From Micropterus salmoides (taxonomy: Eukaryota > Chordata > Actinopteri > Centrarchiformes > Centrarchidae), in contig NW_024041150.1 in the NCBI RefSeq assembly GCF_014851395.1, forward strand, positions 248,001 to 312,000: 64,000 nucleotides of DNA, read 5' to 3'. This document shows, piece by piece, positions 57,931 to 64,000 of the stretch. Position 1 is the stretch's first letter; each line of letters opens with the position of its first letter. A program made the position numbers and the translations under genes. The notes under the pieces were generated by a model, which was not told the origin of the DNA, searched no databases, and saw only the letters and a program-made list of their open reading frames with translations.

Positions 57931-59137
57931 CAGAGGTGAAAAGAGTACTAAAATATTGTACTTAAGTAAAAGTTACATTTATGAATTTAAGTTACTGGTA
58001 TAAAAATCTACTCAAGTAAAAGTAAAAAGTAGCCCATTTCAAATTTACTCAAAGTAAACGTTACTTTTTTAACCTCCTAAAATAACAATATTTATACTGA
58101 TTTAATATCTTATGCATAGGCCTACTTATTATACTTATTCAATAAAATCACAGTATTTTGTGATTTGACACGAGCAACAAAGCCATATTTTAGTTCGTTT
58201 GACAGATACTTTGTCAATGCAATGGCATAAAACAATGTTAAAGACCTTTTATGTTATTATGAGAAGTTTTGTAAATGTTTTTGCTTCATTATGAAACTGT
58301 GGGAAAACAGATTAGACTATGGTGGGCCAAACTGGGCTGGGAAAATGGGAAACACTGTACTGTATATGTACATGAAGTCATATCTCTATTTAGACTACGT
58401 TCAAACAAGTGGCAATTTTAATGGGACTTCGTAGGCGTTAGCATCATAATTTTTTTATTAACATAGCCTTCAGCATAATTAACTAGTTAGGTTGATAGTG
58501 CCCAACAACATTAACAATGTCATGTACTGATGTCTTTTGTCTAATTTGAGCAAAGCCTCTTACCAAACTATGAAAACTCCTTTGAACAACTACCTGATAC
58601 AAGCAGGGTGTGGCCTACGGGGGAGCTTGGCTCCTCTTAATAAGACGTGACATGCTATTTTTGCCATTAATTTCTATTTTTTCGTATCTTCATGGATCAT
58701 GTGCAAAATGAGGAGCGTCAGGCTTCACCCAGCCAATGGGAACGGTCCCCGATCATCCACAGTGCATCGGGCCATTCCGCGACCTCCTCTCCCTGGCCCT
58801 GTCCACTCCCTCCCGCTACAGATTGTGGGTGATTGTTCCGTCTCGCTGGATGAAGTCCGACGTTCCTGTTTTACTCATGATCGATGTGCTACTGCAGCTC
58901 GGGACTCTCCGCAGCAAGAGTCACAGTCAGTCCTGTCTTTGAGGCACGTGTAAACATGATTTTTTACTCTGTAAAGGTGATTTAAAATGTAGTGAAGTAC
59001 AATACTTCAAACAAAACATACTTAAGTAAGATTTACATTACAGATTATAATAACGACTTAAAAAAGTAGAAGTACACAAAAAAATCGACTTAATTACATT
59101 AATGTAAGTAATTGTAATTTGTTACTTTCCACCTCTG
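57931..59137. mobile_element. Non-autonomous hAT element, second family
   Basis: The left end CAGAGGTGAAAAG and the right end CTTTCCACCTCTG are inverted with one mismatch. GAAATACC is repeated exactly on both sides (57923-57930 and 59138-59145), the 8-bp duplication of hAT insertion. Subterminal repeats of AAGTAAAAGTTAC type occur near both ends. A GC-richer internal segment (58690-58950) has two overlapping short frames but no transposase domain. The ends differ from the element at 51.9 kb, so these are separate families. Confidence 0.9.
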
Positions 59138-59149
59138 GAAATACCATAC

Positions 59150-60195
59150 CGGAACGTATATTTCTCATGAAGCAGGGACCGGCTCATGGCACCACATTGG
59201 GGTCAGGAACTCCACCGGGTGCCTTTTAATGGATGAAGTTCTGATGAAGAAAAAATTGCTTAAATAAATGTTTAATTTGTAGGAAGAGGTAGTAGTTCTA
59301 ATGTTCTTTTTCTTGTACAGGACTCCCAGGTCGGATTAACATGCAGAAGTATTTCTATTAATGTTCTACTTGTCATAGACATAAATAATAAACTTTACAC
59401 GTTGTGGTTAACATGGGGAAATCTGTCCCTCATCATCTGCTGGGGGTGGTGTACAGTCTGATGGAAGTCTTCACTGAATGTTTGGCCCATTTAATATATT
59501 GTTAAATTGGATAGAATCACTCCAGCCAATGGTAGTCACCCAAGATGAATGTTAATACAGGTAAAATGGAGTGTCAGTCATGGTATAACAGGACATCACA
59601 TCCAGTGCAAAGGGACAGAGCAGGAAGTATAATAGACTGCAACTCAGCAAACACTTTGACGTTAAGTAGATGTCAAAGGGACGGCCTGTGCCAACACTGA
59701 GAGCATCCGCAAATATAGTATCAGAATGAAAGCTGAGAAGGCGACCGCAGTCACTCATATCTGCCAAATGGACTGCTTCATGATATCAGCACCACCGCAT
59801 ATCAGTTCAAAACATTTCCCAAAGCTATTTTAATAGGATTTTTTTTTACCCTGTAATATTATACTTTAAAACTGATGTTGAAAATGCATGTCTTTGTCAG
59901 TCCGATGTTTGCTGAGGGACTGTACCTGTCACTCTACATAAATCCAGAAACAACCAGGGTTTTATTACGTGCATTTAGGAATCAGATTATGGTGCAGTGA
60001 AACAACATGAAAATAATGTCAGTCAATCTGTCTGTCTGTCAATCACAGGTTATGAAAACAAATTTAGCCACGCAGCAAACAATTTGAACACTTTAACTGA
60101 TTCGGACATTCAATACAGTGTATACTCCCTTTTTTTACGAGTCTTGATACTGATCTCATGACACTGAACCAACTCCAATACCCATCATTCCTCTC
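59150..60195. other. No gene recognised
   Basis: 59520-59770 is a more balanced stretch with a 71-codon minus frame (59552-59767) and resembles interspersed repeat DNA, but I could not place it. Confidence 0.4.
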
Positions 60196-60206
60196 TGCCT
60201 CCCCAG

Positions 60207-60278
60207 ATGGTTATCGGACATCAGAGCGCCGCTTTACAAAAGAAACCTTCACCTTGGCACTCTCCTTACCGTGAGCAG
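60207..60278 (+). CDS. Candidate 72-nt coding exon, gene unknown
   Basis: A strong polypyrimidine tract (CCTCTCTGCCTCCCCAG) directly precedes it, and GAGCAG|GTAATG closes it, so both splice sites fit the consensus well. The length is a multiple of three. Two forward frames are open throughout: MVIGHQSAALQKKPSPWHSP and WLSDIRAPLYKRNLHLGTLL. The third, YRTSERRFTKETFTLALSLP, meets a stop at 60272-60274. I recognise none of them. Phase 1 from the candidate exon at 19104-19234 would select the third frame and make this a terminal exon, but nothing shows that the two belong together. Confidence 0.35.
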
Positions 60279-60284
60279 GTAATG

Positions 60285-61990
60285 GATACACAGGCAGGTG
60301 AATGCACTGCAAGTCAGTTCATATTGGGTTCACACATGCACAGGAACACACACACCTCAGAGTCTGTTAATGTTGCAGACAAAGGAGATGCCAATCGATC
60401 GCTGGCAAGGCCAGACATGAGAAAAGCACTATAGTCAGGAAATAATGCCACACACACAGCCTGCTTGGCTGCTTGCAGGGTGAGTTAAACGCTGATGGAG
60501 GCAGCGGTATGAAGGTGAATGCTTTGTGATTAGAAAGCCCTGATGATAGAGGAAATGTTCAGAGATTTTCTGCTGGCAGTTACCAGCTCGCAGGTTTGGA
60601 GGTTCATTTATCAAAGACTCTTACCAGGGTCTCTGTCAGTATTCTCAGGGACTGCAATAAAACTTAATGTTATAGAGCCAAGTTGGAGGGTGCCAGGTTG
60701 GCAAAGTGCAGGTTTTTAAGTCCGCAAAACAGATAGTGACACTGACACCGGATCACAAACACTGACAGGAATGTCTGTTCTAGCTGTGAGCTGGTAAGTG
60801 TTGGCCAGCAGGTAGTACAGTCTCAGACTCAGTTGGGAGAGCATCAGAATTTTAATGAGAGAGTTTATTTAATTTATTTTATTTCGTCTGTTGTTTTGAA
60901 TTTTGAGTTGTGTAAAAAGAAATCAATGTTCTTACAGAGAACAGATATGCTGGGATCAGGTTTTTATAGATTGTCATAGCTTATGGTTCTTTATGACCTT
61001 GTTTAAGTTGTGTTGATGTCAGAATAAGATTCATTTACCCAAATTATGTCAAAGAGGTCAAATTTCTCTCAGCCATGGTATTTTCTTAATATACCATTGC
61101 ACAATGATAAGCATAATATGAATGAATGTGCAGAGAAAATGCAGGATAGAGGATAAATCTTTATAAATGAGTCAAGCTCTACAAGCACACTAAAAGTATG
61201 TGCCAGCAGCAAGACCATAAAATCTAATTTGCTCCTTAAAATGACAATAAACCTGCGGGTTAAAACACATTTTTCTCTGACTGCCCTCAACAGGACTTCC
61301 AAGAACCACCACACACAAGCCAAAGCTCTCTCGGAACTACTAACCAATTGTGACTCTCACTTACGGCCATCCACTTGCACAAACACACACACACAAGGCT
61401 CGTAACCAAAATTGTTCCAAAGTTGGGATTTATGAGAGAATCAATTTTAGTGTCAAGATTACCTAGACTGCACATAAGAATAATACTTCTATGTACAATC
61501 TTTTAAGTGATTACAAAATGTTTTTAAGTCAAAGCAAGAGAAAATTAGGGCCCAGTACAGTCAAAAGTGTGTTTAAAGTAATTTTAGCTATTTGATTCAT
61601 AAGACACAAAGTTGAAAAAATTAAGAACTTATTTTAACCACTTGACGCAAAAAATAATGTTTAGTCCCCTGTGACACTTTATTATTATTTTCATATGTCG
61701 TAGGTTTATTATTCCAACACTTCACTGATGAAGTGGTGAAATACCAAAGAAATCATGTTTTTTTAAGGCAGTAACATTTCTTCATATTAGATATGTTCTT
61801 GAAGACTAGAATTGAAATTAACTTATTTCAGTTTCACCTATACATGTTTTCAAAATAATTTTTCATAATGATCAACTGTGATCAACCATCGGGATCAGCA
61901 GGTTAGGCATTATATAAAAAAGGGTTTAGTTTGAGCAACAGAAGGTCATACAGTTGTTACATACTCTACAATGTTGCTGTTAGGGGTGTA
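60285..61990. other. No gene recognised
   Basis: Unique-looking DNA with a short CA run at 61381-61394. No motif supported. Confidence 0.5.
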
Positions 61991-61995
61991 AATGC

Positions 61996-62720
61996 TTTAA
62001 AGGTACAATGTGTAAGATATGGCCAGAATTATATTAATAATGTATTTCTGAATTTTAGTTTATAACATTCAAAGAATGAATTAACATTATCAGACATTTT
62101 GTCAAAAAACACACTTCATTCAAACTCAGAATAAACAAACTAACCGCTTTGGTTAGTCTCTCCACTGTTTCAACAACCATCAACTCCAGTTTGGTCGAAA
62201 TAAGCCCCAAACCGAGTTAGATGAAAATATTCTTTCTATACATGCTGTAGCTGCCTTTACGTTGCCCAACCTCCCTCTTGCGCCTCTCCCGCCTCTCCCG
62301 CTTGACACCTCTCCTGTTCCCGCCTGAACCCTCTGTGTCTTCGTCGTTCCCCGTCATAGGCCTGGACGGAGCCGCTGTAAATCACCTCGGTACTGTATTT
62401 GTCAAAATCCATCAGTCTCAGAGGCTGTAATCGGTGGGAGCTTGCTGAGCCTGGTTTCGCTGCCCGCTCACCCTGCTCTGGTTCTAGTGGCCACTTTATT
62501 ATCTGTGACCGTGCTGGCCGGCCGGTCAGCTTCAGGGAATGCAGCCTGTGAGTCTATCAGAATGAGCCAAACCAATACGTTCAGTATGGAGGGTGGATAC
62601 GAGTGGCCCCTCACAACTTGGACTGATCCTCGTATTTGCTCTGATCAACGGCGCAGATCAAAGTTTACTTTTCCTCTGGGGCGAGTTCAGGAGGAGAAGG
62701 TAAATGGAACCAGACAAAGA
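61996..62720. repeat. Putative interspersed repeat with CpG-rich core
   Basis: Opens TTTAAAGGTACAATGTGTAA, a start I associate with fish DNA-transposon relics, then turns from AT-rich to CpG-containing DNA at 62250-62700. A 102-codon frame (62442-62750) begins with a hydrophobic, signal-like stretch (LVLVATLLSVTVLAG), and a donor-like GAGAAG|GTAAAT occurs at 62700. No matching right end was seen, so a host first exon is not excluded but is less likely. Confidence 0.35.
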
Positions 62721-62951
62721 ATTATTGTTGTGAAAATGAATTATTGTTAGTCATATTTATTACTGATGTTCTTCTTGTTCATAGCCTATGTAGCTGTACA
62801 ATCAGTAAAAGCTGAGGGACCAGCACAGGGGAAGCTGAGCCAGAGATAGGCCTACTTAGAGCTGAAGATGAGGGATCTGATTTTCATGCGTACGCATACA
62901 CACTGCTCTATTTTATGGGACTGCATTGTAGTTTTAGAGTATATTTAAGTA

Positions 62952-63485
62952 CACTGCTCAAAAAAAATAAAGGGAACACTTAAACAACACAATGTAACTC
63001 CAAGTCAATCACACTCCTGTGAAATCAAACTGTCCACTTAGGAAGCAACACTGAATGACAATCAATTCCCACATGCTGTTGTGCAAATGGAATAGACAAC
63101 AGGTGGAAATTATAGGCAATTAGCAAGACACCCCCAATAAAGGAGTGGTTCTGCAGGTGGTGACCACAGACCACTTCTCAGCTCCTATGCTTCCTGGCTG
63201 ATGTTTTGGTCACTTTTGAATGCTGGCGGCCTCATTTTGACTTGTTTTAAGGACAGTACATCAAAGTTGGATCGGCCTGAAGTGTGGTTTTCCACTTTGA
63301 TTTTGAGTGTGACTCCAAATCCAGACCTCCATGGGTTGATAAATTTGATTTCCATTGATAATTTGTGTGTGATTTTGTTGTCAGCACATTCAACTATGTA
63401 AAGAAAGGAGTATTTAATGAGATTATTTCATTCATTCAGATCTAGGATGTGTTATTTTAGTGTTCCCTTTATTTTTTGAGCAGTG
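62952..63485. mobile_element. Tc1-like element with transposase gene deleted
   Basis: The left end is CACTGCTCAAAAA..TAAAGGGAACACT and the right end its inverse, differing by two A residues. TA lies on both sides (62950-62951, 63486-63487). The left part up to TGAATGCTGGCGG (about 63229) and the right part from CCTCATTTTGACTTG match the 5' and 3' untranslated parts of a well-known fish Tc1-like transposon. The roughly 1-kb transposase frame between them is absent. The remaining sequence is well preserved, which suggests a fairly recent insertion. Frames here are by-products. Confidence 0.9.
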
Positions 63486-63489
63486 TATT

Positions 63490-64000
63490 TTAGCACTCTG
63501 ACTGACTCAGGCTTGTCTGAGTTTTATTCAGTGCAGAGCTGCCTTGCTTATACAAACTGAAGCGGCAGGTGTCACACTGAAGTTTCTTGAAGTTCTTCAA
63601 TGTAATCTGATTCACTGTATGCAACAAAAACACTAATACGTATTAAAATGACTGCAAAAGCGCCCCAAAGGGTGCTCGCATAAAAGGCCTCTCCGTCTCA
63701 AAGTCCCGGGCTGAATTTCAGTCCCAGTACACCCCTGCCTACCACATTTACTTCCACTCTGCTGGACAACAACTTCTACAGGGAGCTTTGTTAGAACAGT
63801 GACCACAGTACTCTAAGACGGCCAATGAAATAAAGGATTTGAGAAATCACAGCTGCTTTTGAATCAGAGAGAAGGGGTGAGATTGTATGCACTTATCCTA
63901 TGCAGAAGCTGTTTGGATAAAAGCATCCATTAAGTGGTTTATGTCAGTGGAGAAGCTCAATTAGTCCATTTGTGAGAAAAGAACAGCAATGTGTGGCTTC
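63490..64000. other. No gene; possible SINE tail remnant
   Basis: 63909-63937 (CTGTTTGGATAAAAGCATCC, then ATTAAGTGG) resembles the SINE tail seen at 10.3 kb but is diverged. Nothing else was recognised. Confidence 0.35.

Overview
This window looks like intergenic or intronic DNA from a teleost fish, probably a spiny-rayed species. It is AT-rich and dense in CA/GT microsatellites. It carries a mix of mobile elements typical of bony fish: Rex1/CR1-like and L2-like LINEs, an L1, a DIRS-type tyrosine-recombinase retrotransposon, a Penelope-like element, tRNA-derived SINEs, solo LTRs, a retrovirus-like element, hAT elements and a deleted Tc1. I found no complete host gene, real tRNA, rRNA, CRISPR array or bacterial-type operon. 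Nearly all long reading frames are chance frames or pieces of mobile elements.

Layout. 1-9 kb: unique AT-rich DNA with one dispersed repeat and a GAGT array. 9.5-10.5 kb: a minus-strand Rex1-like LINE with a SINE inserted in its RT. 13-14.1 kb: a LINE-derived repeat with a (TTGAA)n tail, then a second minus-strand LINE. 15.5-16.3 kb: dispersed repeats. 18-19.3 kb: three GT arrays and one candidate exon. 20-21 kb: a SINE and a second copy of the 13 kb repeat. 21.5-26.0 kb: a composite repeat containing a 468-bp tandem array, each full unit carrying a CTCF-like site. 26.2-32.1 kb: a broken DIRS element whose RT and RNase H/recombinase halves are separated by retrovirus-like DNA (tRNA-Ser primer site, gag remnant) and whose right end holds a probable solo LTR. 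32.2-34.1 kb: an internally deleted L1. 34.1-35.0 kb: a GC-rich repeat. 36.4-36.9 and 40.7-41.3 kb: solo LTRs. 37.6-38.2 kb: a Penelope-like relic. 41-42 kb: two SINEs. 45.0-46.7 kb: an L2-like LINE. 47.6-48.1 kb: another LINE relic. 51.9-52.9 and 57.9-59.1 kb: two hAT elements with perfect 8-bp target duplications. 55.4-56.5 kb: a unit bounded by a perfect 20-bp inverted repeat and holding a long TA array. 62.95-63.5 kb: a Tc1 element that lost its transposase gene.

Host sequence is limited to two candidate exons (19104-19234 and 60207-60278), supported only by splice signals and reading frame. Family names are recognised from conserved motifs and from terminal and target-site features read by eye. 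No database search was possible.
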